Below are positions 7,872-16,646 of a stretch of DNA of 64,000 nucleotides, piece after piece (the first letter of the stretch is position 1; every line of letters begins with the position of its first letter). The translations under genes and the position numbers were made by a program. This DNA is from Oscillospiraceae bacterium (GTDB taxonomy: Bacteria > Bacillota > Clostridia > Oscillospirales > Acutalibacteraceae): positions 144,479-208,478 of the forward strand of contig JALCPP010000006.1 of NCBI GenBank assembly GCA_022650485.1. The letters run 5' to 3'. Under the pieces are notes generated by a model, which did no database searches, had not been told where the DNA came from, and saw nothing but the letters and a program-made list of their open reading frames with translations.

Positions 7872-9296
7872 ATGAGGAATCCGTTCAGAAAAGACCGTGA
7901 AGACGATTCCACCATCCCCGCCAATATAAATTATGACGCGGATTATCGCAATGACTGGAGGGATTCTTCCGAGCGGCCCAACCAAACCGTTTGGCAGGGT
8001 GACTGTTACCACTCTTACCGTTCCCCCGGCACCCCAACCCCGCCGAACGACACCCCAAAACAGTTTAATGCCGTGGAAGTCACCGCAAAAGAGGTTCCCA
8101 AAAAGCCGAAAAAACATCTTGTGAGGAACGTGATTGCCGGGCTGACCGCATGCCTGGTTGTTTCCGCAAGCTCTGTCGCCGGTTTTGCCTATTTGATTCA
8201 ATCCGGCACCATACAAATGGACTCAGGCAGTTTTTATCCGGCATTTACCATCATGAAGAACGACGACAGCGACTCCGATACGGTGAACACCACCCAAACC
8301 GCGGCCTCCGGAACACTGACTCTGGAACAGGTCGCAAGCAAGGTGATTCCGTCGGTCGTCTGCATTCAGAATTACCAGGTAAACCAAAACGCCGCCTACA
8401 CCGCCGGAAACTTCGGGTCCGGAAGTCAGAGCAGTGACGGTCAGGACAGCGCCGTTTCCCCCGCGAGTGAAGGCAGCGGCATCATCGCCACCAGCGACGG
8501 TTATATTATCACTAACGCGCATGTGGTGGACAGCGCGTCTTCCTTAAAAGTCATCCTTTCCGACGGCACAACCTATCAGGCAAAGCTGATCGGCAGCGAC
8601 AGCGTTACAGACCTTGCGGTCATTAAAATTGAAGCAAAGGGGCTGACCGCCGCCGAATTCGGTTCCAGCGATGATCTGAAAGTAGCGGATCAAGTAATGG
8701 CGGTCGGCAATCCAGGCGGCATGGAGTTCAATTCCACCGTCACCATCGGTTATGTTTCCGCCCTGAACCGTGAAATTACAAGCTCTGAAACCGGATATAC
8801 CATGAAATGTATCCAGACCGACGCGGCAATTAACCCCGGAAACTCCGGCGGAGCGCTGGTCAATATGAAAGGACAGGTCATCGGCATCAACTCGTCCAAA
8901 ATTGTTGCCACCGATTATGAAGGGCTCGGATTTGCCATCCCGATCAACGAATCCCAGCAGGTGATCAGCGATTTGAAACAATACGGCTACGTAAAGGACC
9001 GCGCGGTTCTCGGCATTTCCGGCCAGTTTATCGACAGCATGACATCCCGTTTCTACGGCTTACCCTCCGGCATGTATGTCGCCTCCGTCAGCAGTAACGC
9101 GGTCACCAATGCAGGCATTCAGAAAGGCGACGTGATCACAAAGATCGACGACACCAGCGTAACCAGCCTGAACGTCATCTCTTCCATCATTGCCAAGAAA
9201 AAGCCGGGCGATACCGTAACCCTCAGCGTAACAAGAGCGCTGACCGGTCAGACCTTTACCGCCACCGTCAAACTGTCACAGGCCACCGGTTCCTAA
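7872..9296 (+). CDS. htrA: HtrA/DegP-type membrane-anchored serine protease with PDZ domain
   Basis: 474 residues from the ATG at 7872, chosen because AGAAAGG then has proper spacing; the ATG at 7863 abuts it. A polar cytoplasmic N-terminus of about 83 residues precedes one membrane segment (NVIAGLTACLVVSASSVAGF, about 86-105). The extracytoplasmic trypsin-like domain carries the full triad: H217 in ITNAHVVD, D247 in TDLAVIKIE and S325 in NPGNSGGALVN. A PDZ domain (about 380-470) contains GIQKGDVITKIDD. HtrA proteins degrade or refold damaged envelope proteins. No CssRS-like two-component genes are nearby, so its regulation is not apparent here. Confidence 0.95.
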   Translation: MRNPFRKDREDDSTIPANINYDADYRNDWRDSSERPNQTVWQGDCYHSYRSPGTPTPPNDTPKQFNAVEVTAKEVPKKPKKHLVRNVIAGLTACLVVSASSVAGFAYLIQSGTIQMDSGSFYPAFTIMKNDDSDSDTVNTTQTAASGTLTLEQVASKVIPSVVCIQNYQVNQNAAYTAGNFGSGSQSSDGQDSAVSPASEGSGIIATSDGYIITNAHVVDSASSLKVILSDGTTYQAKLIGSDSVTDLAVIKIEAKGLTAAEFGSSDDLKVADQVMAVGNPGGMEFNSTVTIGYVSALNREITSSETGYTMKCIQTDAAINPGNSGGALVNMKGQVIGINSSKIVATDYEGLGFAIPINESQQVISDLKQYGYVKDRAVLGISGQFIDSMTSRFYGLPSGMYVASVSSNAVTNAGIQKGDVITKIDDTSVTSLNVISSIIAKKKPGDTVTLSVTRALTGQTFTATVKLSQATGS

Positions 9297-9414
9297 GATT
9301 CCTTTGCGGCAGACGAAACGTTTTTTTAAAAAACAGCCCCGATAAAAATGCGCTCTGAACGGCTTTTCCGGCCGGACAGGGCGCATCACTTTTATGAACT
9401 TTCACAGATGGACT

Positions 9415-10194
9415 TCACGCATCGACAATGCGGTACTTTGAATTTTCTTTTTGGAAAAATTCGTACTCATAAAACGGAGAAAATCCCAAATGGGAATACA
9501 GTTGAATTGCATTCTGATTCCTGCTGTGAACAACCAGATAAGCCATTTCAGCGCCATGTTTTCTTCCGTACTCAAAGACAGCATTGCATATGGAGGTTCC
9601 GATTCCGGCGCGCCGGTACTCCGGGGCAACATGCAGGTCATAGAGGCCCGCATATCCCCGTTCCACGGTTCCATATCCACAGCCGACAATTTTTCCGTCC
9701 CTGACCGCCTTGACAAACACGCTGCGAACCGCCAGTGCGGCCAGCCCGCGGCAATGGATAGACACCAGCTCCGGCGAGGAAACGCCCGTCAGCCTTGCGG
9801 AAGCGTCCAGCCAATCGGGGTCCGGTGTTTCGGAACATTGAATTTCGGAAGGAAAGCGGTGTGTTTCCTGTTTTAAAACACCGCGCATGACGTTCACCTT
9901 TTTGATGTTCCGATACTGCATGGACCGCAGCAGCTGCGGCAGACCTTCCTGAAGAACGGGGGTCACCTTAAAAACGGAAGGCAGCCGGTTGTGTTCAAAC
10001 AGTTTCTCGCACCGTTCGACTGTTTCCGCCGTATTTTGCCTCATGCCGGAAAGGGGACAGACGCAGTTTGAACGGTAAGTATATTTTTGATTCAGACGAA
10101 TGACCCATCCATCCAGTAAAACCGTCGTCAGTGCCGGAATCGAGTTGAGCAGTAATTCTTCCACCACTCGAATTTCATCCATGTCTCTTCCCAT
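9415..10194 (-). CDS. GNAT-family N-acetyltransferase
   Basis: 259 residues. The C-terminal half is a GNAT fold: GKIVGCGYGTVERGYAGLYD is followed by LHVAPEYRRAGIGTSICNAV, which carries the acetyl-CoA-binding R/Q-x-x-G-x-G/A loop, and then by the family-typical segment ending in NAIQLYSHLGFSPFYEYEFF. The N-terminal about 110 residues are not recognisable. The substrate cannot be predicted. The start at 10194 has AAGGTGG upstream. The gene overlaps the 3' end of its upstream neighbour by 67 nt, unusually long for an operon, so one of the two boundaries may be wrong or the upstream gene may have been extended by a frameshift. Confidence 0.82.
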   Translation of the reverse strand: MGRDMDEIRVVEELLLNSIPALTTVLLDGWVIRLNQKYTYRSNCVCPLSGMRQNTAETVERCEKLFEHNRLPSVFKVTPVLQEGLPQLLRSMQYRNIKKVNVMRGVLKQETHRFPSEIQCSETPDPDWLDASARLTGVSSPELVSIHCRGLAALAVRSVFVKAVRDGKIVGCGYGTVERGYAGLYDLHVAPEYRRAGIGTSICNAVFEYGRKHGAEMAYLVVHSRNQNAIQLYSHLGFSPFYEYEFFQKENSKYRIVDA

Positions 10195-10718
10195 AATCCA
10201 CCTTTTTGTTCCTGTGTTTGGTTCTGCCCGGGAATTCTGTCTTCCGATACCTTTTCCGGTGAAAATTGAAAGTCGATGTCTTTGGGCGCCGGAATTTCAC
10301 CCTCCAGCTCAAACTTCTGTTTCAGCCGCTCGAACGCAGCCGGCAGCATTTCCAGAATTTCGCTGGGGTCATCCGGCAGAATAAAAATCGCCCGGTCCTC
10401 GCTTTCCACCAAATACCCTTTTGTTTCTCTGCCGGTCAGTCGAAGCACCCCGACCGGTTCTCCGTCCTCGCCAACCGGGACGTGAAGCGTCCCAAACAGC
10501 GGCGCGGCACAGGCAGGGCAACCGCCGTCACCCTTGCTGATGGTAAACACCACTTCCGCATTTTTCAGCAGTTCCGCCATATTCGGGTTCAGGCGGTCTT
10601 CCCTCGTACAAACCCGAACGTCCCCCAAAGACAGATGGAACCATCCGGCGGCCCGTCGAATCGTCTTTTCACAGACGGATGTCCGCCTGGAACGGTAAAA
10701 CAAAAGGCCCGCATCCAT
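10128..10718 (-). CDS. Unknown protein encoded between cinA and a GNAT gene
   Basis: 196 residues from the ATG at 10718 (GGGAGG 8 nt upstream; an in-frame ATG at 10736 lacks this). I do not recognise a family with certainty. It is soluble, has a CPAC motif in GDGGCPACAAPLFGTLHVPV, and has a stretch AIFILPDDPSEILEMLP that vaguely recalls the substrate loop of MoCF/molybdopterin-binding-like domains, the fold also found in the adjacent CinA. The last about 30 residues are Gln/Trp-rich and overlap the next gene in another frame. Its place 24 nt after cinA suggests co-transcription. Confidence 0.6.
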   Translation of the reverse strand: MDAGLLFYRSRRTSVCEKTIRRAAGWFHLSLGDVRVCTREDRLNPNMAELLKNAEVVFTISKGDGGCPACAAPLFGTLHVPVGEDGEPVGVLRLTGRETKGYLVESEDRAIFILPDDPSEILEMLPAAFERLKQKFELEGEIPAPKDIDFQFSPEKVSEDRIPGQNQTQEQKGGLWEETWMKFEWWKNYCSTRFRH

Positions 10719-10742
10719 GTTGACTTCCTCCCGCATCCGTAC

Positions 10743-12026
10743 TCACCCGGCCTTATGTTCGCTGGAATAAGCCGGCCTGTCTTCGCCGCCCAATCCATGC
10801 AGACTGCGCCGAAGCATATCAAGCGCGTTGGATGCCGCCAGATTGCGAAGATAGTCGCGCCCGCGGTACCGGCCCGCCGGCTTCATCACACGGATTTTCA
10901 CGCCGTCTGCGCCGCACAGCGCCAGGTAAATCAGCCCCACCGGTTTTTCCGGTGTGCCGCCGCCCGGTCCGGCAATTCCCGTAATGCCGATTCCGTAATC
11001 CGCACCGGAGCGCTCCCTCACGCCGCGTGCCATTGCCTCCGCCGTCTGGGGACTGACCGCCCCGTACTGCCGCAGAGTTTCTTCCGGAACCCCCAGAAGC
11101 AGGGTCTTGATTTCGTTCGCATAGGTGACGCACCCCATGTGAAACACCCCGGAAGCACCCGAAATATCAGTGATTCGTTTGGCAAGAAGTCCGCCTGTAC
11201 AGGATTCCGCCGTCGCAGCCGTTTTCCCCTGCGCCGCCAGCTCGTGAACGACCGCTTCTTCCAGGGTTTCCACGTCCACGCCGTAGACAAAGCCGCCAAG
11301 GCGCTGTTTCAGCTCTTCCACCACCGGCGCGCACAGAGCTTCGGCAGCTTTTTCCGTGGCCGCTTTTGCGGTGACGCGCACGAACATTTCGCCCGCCTTC
11401 GCATAGGTGGCCGCCGTCGGGTTCTGCCCGGCGCAAAGGTCTTCAATCTGCTCCGCCACATATCCTTCCCCCAGCCCGAACACATGAACCATATGCGACA
11501 CAATCGCGGATTTTTCACCCTGCGTCAGGTAAGGCATTGCTTCCTTTTTCAGCATGGGAAGCAGTTCAAACGGCGGGCCGGGCAGCATGACGACCCGTTT
11601 GCCGCCGTCGGTTGTAAAGCCGCATCCCGGCGCGGTTCCGCAGCCGTTTGGAAACACAGTACAGCCCTCCGGCAGCATTGCCTGTTTTTTCTGGTTTTCG
11701 CCCAAAACGCGGCCCTTAAAATACTGTTCTATGCGCTGAAGGCTCTCTTCGTGCATGACCAGTTTCTTTCCCGCGGCCGCGGCAATTGTTTCCTTTGTCA
11801 AGTCGTCGCCCGTCGGGCCGAGCCCTCCGGTGGTAACCAGGATATCACTGCGTGACAGCGCAAGCTCCACGGCGGATTTCAGGCGTTCGGGATTATCCCC
11901 GACCGTGCAGGAATAAAGCAGGTCGATGCCCGCCGCAGACAGTTCCCGCGCGACGAAAGAAGTATCTGTATTGACCGTATGCCCAAGCAAAAGCTCGGTT
12001 CCGACGGAAATAATTTCAGCGTTCAT
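10743..12026 (-). CDS. cinA: CinA: NMN deamidase / competence-damage-inducible protein
   Basis: 427 residues, full length. The N-terminal MoCF-type domain (MNAEIISVGTELLLGHTVNT, VTTGGLGPTGDDLTKE) corresponds to the ADP-ribose-phosphate pyrophosphatase part known for CinA. The C-terminal PncC domain (TAESCTGGLLAKRI, GITGIAGPGGGTPEKPVG) is the nicotinamide-nucleotide amidase that returns NMN to the NAD pool. GGAGGAG precedes the ATG. It follows thiI after 16 nt in the same minus-strand run. A link with nadE at 56097 in NAD metabolism is biochemical, not genomic. Confidence 0.96.
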   Translation of the reverse strand: MNAEIISVGTELLLGHTVNTDTSFVARELSAAGIDLLYSCTVGDNPERLKSAVELALSRSDILVTTGGLGPTGDDLTKETIAAAAGKKLVMHEESLQRIEQYFKGRVLGENQKKQAMLPEGCTVFPNGCGTAPGCGFTTDGGKRVVMLPGPPFELLPMLKKEAMPYLTQGEKSAIVSHMVHVFGLGEGYVAEQIEDLCAGQNPTAATYAKAGEMFVRVTAKAATEKAAEALCAPVVEELKQRLGGFVYGVDVETLEEAVVHELAAQGKTAATAESCTGGLLAKRITDISGASGVFHMGCVTYANEIKTLLLGVPEETLRQYGAVSPQTAEAMARGVRERSGADYGIGITGIAGPGGGTPEKPVGLIYLALCGADGVKIRVMKPAGRYRGRDYLRNLAASNALDMLRRSLHGLGGEDRPAYSSEHKAG

Positions 12027-12042
12027 GGCTCTGCTCCTCCTT

Positions 12043-13233
12043 TTATCCCTCCGGCGTAATCATCGTGGTTTTGGCATTCTGAACACACTCTTCCACCAGT
12101 GCATCACAATCCAGCGCCTCTTCCGCCTTTTCCACAAATTTCAGCCCCGGCTTTGTCCTCGGATGTTTCGGGGTAAACACCGTACAGCAATCCTCATACG
12201 GAAGGATGGAAAGCTCATAGGTATCAATCCGGTTGGCAATATCGATAATATCCCGCTTGTCCATTCCGATCAGCGGACGGAACACCGGCATCTGCGCCGC
12301 GGCATCGGTGCAAACCATCGCCTGCATCGTCTGGCTGGCCACCTGCCCCAGACTTTCGCCCGTAATCAGCGCGCCGCAGCCTTCGCTGCGCGCAATCTTT
12401 TCGGAACAGCGCATCATCAGCCGCCGCATAATAACGGTAAACAGCTCTTCCGGGCAGTTTGCCATAATCTGCTCCTGTACCTTAGCAAACGGCACGGTGT
12501 ACATCTTGATGCGGCCCGCCCAGTCCCCGACCTTGGCAAGCAGGTCGCGCACTTTCTGTTCCGCGCGCTCGCTGGTGTAGGGCGGGCTGGCAAAGTGCAC
12601 GGCGGTCAATTCCGCGCCGCGCCGCGCCATCATCCAGGCGGCCACCGGGCTGTCAATTCCGCCGCTGATTAAAATAGCGGCCTTTCCGCCCGTCCCGACC
12701 GGGATTCCTCCCGCGCCGCGTTCCGCGTTTCCGTGAACATAGGCGGCGGTATCACGAACCTCAATCCGCACAATATAGTCCGGATGATTCACATCCACTT
12801 TCAAATTGGGGAACTTTGAAAGCAGGAATCCGCCGGCCTCGCTGCAGATCTGCGGCGATTTCAGGGGAAATCTTTTATCGGAACGCTTGCTTTCCACTTT
12901 AAAGGTTTTCACCCCGGAAAGCGGCACGCGCAGATACTCCGCGGCAGCGTTCAAAATGGCATCCATGTTTTTTTCCACCTCGCACGCGCGGGTCAGCGAG
13001 GCGACGCCGAACACCTGGCTCAGCTTTTCCTGCGCGGTGAACAAATCCGTGCTTTCGTCCCGGGGGGACACATAAATCGTGGACTGGCGCTCCCGGACGT
13101 CAAACGCGCCGACCCTGTTGAGCCTGCGGCGGATATTCTTCCTCAGTGTTTCCTCAAAACTGTGGCGGTTCAGGCCCTTCAGGACCACCTCTCCCAGCTT
13201 TAACAGGATAATTTCTTTCATATGCTGTTTCAC
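12043..13233 (-). CDS. thiI: tRNA 4-thiouridine synthetase ThiI
   Basis: About 396 residues with an N-terminal ferredoxin-like/THUMP region and a C-terminal PP-loop ATP pyrophosphatase (AILISGGIDSPVAAWMMARR). It adenylates U8 of tRNA before sulfur transfer and may also feed thiazole synthesis. The C-terminal rhodanese domain of the enterobacterial protein is absent, as is usual in Firmicutes, where a dedicated cysteine desulfurase hands over the sulfur. Such a desulfurase is encoded directly upstream, its stop codon 4 nt before the GTG at 13233, so the pair is probably translationally coupled. An ATG at 13221 is an equally possible start; neither has a strong Shine-Dalgarno. Confidence 0.95.
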   Translation of the reverse strand: MKQHMKEIILLKLGEVVLKGLNRHSFEETLRKNIRRRLNRVGAFDVRERQSTIYVSPRDESTDLFTAQEKLSQVFGVASLTRACEVEKNMDAILNAAAEYLRVPLSGVKTFKVESKRSDKRFPLKSPQICSEAGGFLLSKFPNLKVDVNHPDYIVRIEVRDTAAYVHGNAERGAGGIPVGTGGKAAILISGGIDSPVAAWMMARRGAELTAVHFASPPYTSERAEQKVRDLLAKVGDWAGRIKMYTVPFAKVQEQIMANCPEELFTVIMRRLMMRCSEKIARSEGCGALITGESLGQVASQTMQAMVCTDAAAQMPVFRPLIGMDKRDIIDIANRIDTYELSILPYEDCCTVFTPKHPRTKPGLKFVEKAEEALDCDALVEECVQNAKTTMITPEG

Positions 13234-13237
13234 GCGT

Positions 13238-14377
13238 CTAAAGCGGGCGGTGGGTCAGGGTTGCAAGCCCTTCGCGCAGCGCGCCGGCAAAGACGTCGAT
13301 TTCCTCCTTTGTATTGTAGCGGGAAAAGCTCAGCCGCAAAGCGGAAGCAATGCGTTCCCGCGGCAGCCGCATCGCGGCGAGCACATGGCTTTCACGGCCA
13401 TGGGAGCAGGCCGAACCGGAAGACACATAGATGCCCCGTTCAGACAAAAAGTGGAGCATGGTTTCCGCGCGCACGCCCGGAACCGAAAAATTCAAAATAT
13501 AGGGCAGTGCCTCCGGCGCGGAATTAAACACAATTCCATCTGTTTTTTGAAGCGTTTCACGGCAATAGGCATTCAGCTCACCCAGTTTTTTCAGTTCTGA
13601 CCGAGCTTCCGGTAAAACCTTTACCGCCGCGCCGAATCCGGCAATCAGCGGCATGCTTTCCGTTCCCGGGCGCAGATTTTTTTCCTGCCCGCCGCCGAAT
13701 ACGTGCGGCTCCAGGTGAACGCCGCGGCGGACAAACAAAGCGCCGCTCCCCTTAGGCCCGTGAATTTTATGGGCGCTCATGCTCATCAGGTCAATTCCTG
13801 ACCTTTTGGGGTTCAGCGGCAGTTTGCCAAACGCCTGCACCGCGTCCACATGAATCAGCGCCGGCGCGCCCGCGGCACGCACGGCCTGCGCGGCCGCTTC
13901 CACCGGCAGGATGCTGCCGACTTCATTGTTCACGCACATCAGGCTGACTAAAACGGTCTTTTCATCCACTGCCTGACAGATCTGCTGTTCCGTAATGCGC
14001 CCCAGCGAATCCGGCTGCAGGTAAGTGATTTCGTAGCCCTCCTGCTCCAGCTTCTTCATCACGTTTAAAACGGAAGGATGCTCGATCTGTGTTGTTACAA
14101 TATGATTCCCGCGGCGGCGCTGCGCATACGCCGCGCCGAACAGCGCAATATTATTGCTTTCCGTTCCGCCGGAAGTAAAATAGATTTCCTCTTTTTCCGC
14201 GACGAGCCGGGCGGCAACCGCCGCGCGGGCCTCATTCATCGCGCGTTCGGCGCGAAAGCCCAGCAGATGCAGCGACGACGGATTTCCGTAATTTTCCGTC
14301 ATCGTTTCCATCACTTTTTCGGCCGCCTCGCGGCAGACGCGGGTCGTGGAGGAATTGTCAAAATAAATCTCGCTCAA
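13238..14377 (-). CDS. Cysteine desulfurase (NifS/IscS family)
   Basis: About 379 residues starting near SEIYFDNSSTTRV. It is a PLP enzyme that removes sulfur from cysteine onto its own cysteine. Visible are the PLP lysine in SMSAHKIHGPKGSGALF and the catalytic cysteine in SSGSACSHGRESHV. I place the start at a TTG (14377) because GGAGG lies 8 nt upstream and the product then begins where family members do; an ATG at 14401 is the alternative. The immediate neighbour thiI suggests that tRNA thiolation is the main outlet, like the NifZ-ThiI pair of Bacillus, more than general Fe-S assembly. Confidence 0.93.
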   Translation of the reverse strand: MSEIYFDNSSTTRVCREAAEKVMETMTENYGNPSSLHLLGFRAERAMNEARAAVAARLVAEKEEIYFTSGGTESNNIALFGAAYAQRRRGNHIVTTQIEHPSVLNVMKKLEQEGYEITYLQPDSLGRITEQQICQAVDEKTVLVSLMCVNNEVGSILPVEAAAQAVRAAGAPALIHVDAVQAFGKLPLNPKRSGIDLMSMSAHKIHGPKGSGALFVRRGVHLEPHVFGGGQEKNLRPGTESMPLIAGFGAAVKVLPEARSELKKLGELNAYCRETLQKTDGIVFNSAPEALPYILNFSVPGVRAETMLHFLSERGIYVSSGSACSHGRESHVLAAMRLPRERIASALRLSFSRYNTKEEIDVFAGALREGLATLTHRPL

Positions 14378-14563
14378 ATACAGGGACCTCCATCCAGTCA
14401 TTTCTTCCTCATTATACACCCTGACCGCTTTTCGGGCAACGGTTTCCTGCCGCCGCGGCGAGGGCACAGAACGGCTGACCGCCCCGTAAAAACAAGGATG
14501 ATCCCATTCTGCAAAATCGCCTGTAATTTTTCAAAAAATATGCCATTTTTTATTGATAAAATA

Positions 14564-14592
14564 TTGACAAATTGGCTCTTCACAGTTATCAT
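14564..14592 (+). promoter_or_regulatory. Strong sigma-A-type promoter of the ABC importer leader
   Basis: TTGACA (14564-14569), exactly 17 bp, then TATCAT (14587-14592). This is one of the best promoter matches in the window and lies about 420 nt before the first importer gene, implying a long 5' leader. Confidence 0.78.
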
Positions 14593-14644
14593 AGTAACAA
14601 AATGACGGAGTAATCCGGCGGTGTTACGAAGAAGGAGAAAAAAA

Positions 14645-14764
14645 GTGCGCAACAGGATTGCGCGCAAAATGGCGCTCCTCCGTCCCGCGGGATTTTCCGG
14701 ATATGGTTACGGCACATCGGTTTTTCCTGTCTTTTTTCTTACATTTTGTTTTGTTTTGCCATAA
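14645..14764 (+). CDS. 39-residue leader-peptide ORF
   Basis: A short ORF starting with GTG, preceded by AGAAGGAG at 7-nt spacing, itself about 45 nt downstream of a strong promoter. The product starts MRNRIARKMALLRPAGFSGY and ends in a Phe-rich hydrophobic stretch (VFPVFFLTFCFVLP). The basic N-terminus and hydrophobic end could give a small membrane peptide; the position between promoter and transporter genes suggests a regulatory leader. No homologue is recognised. It is in none of the frames of the adjacent genes. Confidence 0.45.
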   Translation: MRNRIARKMALLRPAGFSGYGYGTSVFPVFFLTFCFVLP

Positions 14765-15012
14765 ATACTACCGCAGTCCGGGTTAATTGCGCAGCTCTCA
14801 GCGGATTTCGCCGTGTCCGCCCAGGGCGTATGCGCCCGGAGTGTGGTTTTTTTTATGCTGTGGGGAAAGATAAGGACCGGACTTCCGCTGAAATGCGCCG
14901 CGGATCTTAGGGATCGAAAAAAGGTAAAATCCGCAGGGATTTCAAAACGGAAGCATGTTCCGCCATTTTTCGTAAAAGATTTGAATGCACTCAATTTGAT
15001 AAGGAGAAAGTT

Positions 15013-16536
15013 ATGAAAAAGAATTTGATCCGAACGATTGCATCCACCGTGCTGGCAGCTCTTCTGCTGTCCTTTACGGCCTGCGCATCCGGCGGAGATT
15101 CCTCTTCGTCCTCCCAGACTGCGGGCGACGAATTCGTTTTTGGCATGCAGACCCAGCCGGATCACCTGGACCCGTTCCTCGCCGCGACGGCCGACACACG
15201 CAACATTTTGTTTAATCTGTTCGAAGGACTTGTCAAACCGGACAAAGACGGCAACCTGAACCCCGCCGTTGCGGAAAGCTACACCATGTCCGACGATGCG
15301 ACAAGCTATACCTTTAAAATCCGCAAAGGGATTAAGTTCCACAACGGGAAAGAAGTCACCGCGGAAGACGTAAAGTACTCGCTCGACACCGCCGCCGGCC
15401 TTTCCGGCGGGGAACTTCTGGTCAAAGACCTGGCAAACATCAAATCGGTTCAAATTGACGACGCGTCAACTGTGACGCTCAACTTGAAACAGGCCGATTA
15501 TGAGTTCCTGCCCTATCTGACCAGCGCGATTATCCCGAAAGACTATACGGAACAGGACCAAAAGCCCATCGGGACAGGGCCGTTCGCCTTTGAATCCTAC
15601 ACTCCGCAGCAGTCCCTGGTTCTGAAAAAGAACGCGGATTACTGGCAGAAAGACCTGCCGAAGCTTGACCGCGTTACGTTTAAGCTGGAAACCGACTCCA
15701 ACGCCCTTTTAATGGATCTGCAGGGCGGCAGCATCGACGGCGCCAGCATTGCCAACAACGTCGCCTCTCAGGTGGGCAGCGGCTTCCAGATCATCCAGTC
15801 CAATTCCAACGCGGTCCAGCTGCTCGCCCTGAACAACGCAAAAAAGCCGTTTGACAATGCCAAGGTGCGCCAGGCCATCAGCTACGCGATCAATCCGGAT
15901 GAGATCATCAGCACCGTAAACGACGGCAAGGCGGTTCGCTGCGGCACACCGGTCATTCCAGGGCTGAAAAAATATTTTAATTCGAGCCTGACAAACGCTT
16001 ATGACCAAAACACGGAAAAAGCAAAGCAGCTTCTTTCCGAAGCCGGCTACGCGGACGGCTTTACCATGAAGATCACCGTTCCTTCCAATTATACCGTTCA
16101 TGTAGACACCGCCCAGGTAATTATCAGCCAGCTGAAAAAGGCGGGCATCACGGCGGAAATGAAGCAGGTGGATTTCGCCACCTGGCTCAGCGAGGCCTAC
16201 ACACAGCGCAATTACGAAGCGACCGTCATCTCGGTCGACGGCACAACGCTCTCACCGCGCAGCTATCTCAGCCGCTATGTTTCCGACGCTTCCAACAACT
16301 TTGTCAACTATAAAAACACGGAATTTGATTCTGTTTATAAGCAGGCGGAAAACGAATCGGCAGAGGACAAGCGTGTGGAACTTTACAATCAGGCGCAGGA
16401 AATCCTGTCGAAAGACGCGGCAAGCGTCTATATTCAGGATATTGCCAACGTGAACGTGCTCAAAGACGGCTTTGCCGGCCTGACCCCCTATCCGCTTCAC
16501 GTGTTCGACGCTTCCGTTATTTACCGCACCAAATAA
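15013..16536 (+). CDS. Family-5 solute-binding lipoprotein of a peptide/nickel-type ABC importer
   Basis: 507 residues. It has a lipoprotein signal peptide (MKKNLIRTIASTVLAALLL, lipobox ending FTAC with the acylated Cys at about 25) and a Ser-rich spacer. The mature part is typical of SBP_bac_5: QPDHLDPFLAATADTRNILF, SYTFKIRKGIKFHNGKEVTA and AEDVKYSLD. Family members bind di/oligopeptides, opines, nickel-chelator complexes or other cargo, so the ligand is open. AAGGAG precedes the ATG. It heads an operon with two permease genes but no ATPase genes. Confidence 0.93.
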   Translation: MKKNLIRTIASTVLAALLLSFTACASGGDSSSSSQTAGDEFVFGMQTQPDHLDPFLAATADTRNILFNLFEGLVKPDKDGNLNPAVAESYTMSDDATSYTFKIRKGIKFHNGKEVTAEDVKYSLDTAAGLSGGELLVKDLANIKSVQIDDASTVTLNLKQADYEFLPYLTSAIIPKDYTEQDQKPIGTGPFAFESYTPQQSLVLKKNADYWQKDLPKLDRVTFKLETDSNALLMDLQGGSIDGASIANNVASQVGSGFQIIQSNSNAVQLLALNNAKKPFDNAKVRQAISYAINPDEIISTVNDGKAVRCGTPVIPGLKKYFNSSLTNAYDQNTEKAKQLLSEAGYADGFTMKITVPSNYTVHVDTAQVIISQLKKAGITAEMKQVDFATWLSEAYTQRNYEATVISVDGTTLSPRSYLSRYVSDASNNFVNYKNTEFDSVYKQAENESAEDKRVELYNQAQEILSKDAASVYIQDIANVNVLKDGFAGLTPYPLHVFDASVIYRTK

Positions 16537-16560
16537 GCACAAATCTCATTGCAGAAGAAA

Positions 16561-16618
16561 CAGACCGCGGCGGAAAGGCAAGACCCGCTTCACTTTGCGC
16601 GGCTCCGCCGGCGGTCTG
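16561..16618 (+). other. Intercistronic hairpin between binding-protein and permease genes
   Basis: CAGACCGCGGCGGA pairs with TCCGCCGGCGGTCTG (one bulge) around a loop of about 29 nt. No T-run follows, so it is not a classical terminator. Hairpins at this position in binding-protein operons commonly protect the upstream message from 3' exonucleases, raising binding-protein yield over the membrane subunits; that role is inferred here. Confidence 0.6.
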
Positions 16619-16646
16619 AATGCTTTTTACAGGAAGACAGGTACCC

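Larger units (their letters stand above)
14378..15012. other. Long intergenic leader region before the ABC importer
   Basis: 635 nt between the divergent desulfurase and importer genes. It contains a strong plus-strand promoter (14564-14592), an early hairpin formed by GTAACA/TGTTAC (about 14594-14627), a well-translated-looking 39-codon ORF (14645-14764), a GC-rich inverted repeat around 14820-14840 followed within about 10 nt by eight T residues, and then the AAGGAG ribosome-binding site of the binding-protein gene. I recognise no known riboswitch class in it. Confidence 0.6.

Noticed and set aside
9345..9400. Inverted repeat ATGCGC..GCGCAT after htrA as a terminator
   Set aside because: Large loop and no proper T-run; evidence too weak to list as a feature.
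10266..11855. A 529-codon plus-strand frame across cinA
   Set aside because: Mirrors cinA and its neighbour; His/Arg/Gln-rich composition typical of a shadow frame.
14398..14667. An 89-codon minus-strand frame upstream of the cysteine desulfurase
   Set aside because: Overlaps the strong plus-strand promoter and leader; no ribosome-binding site or motif.
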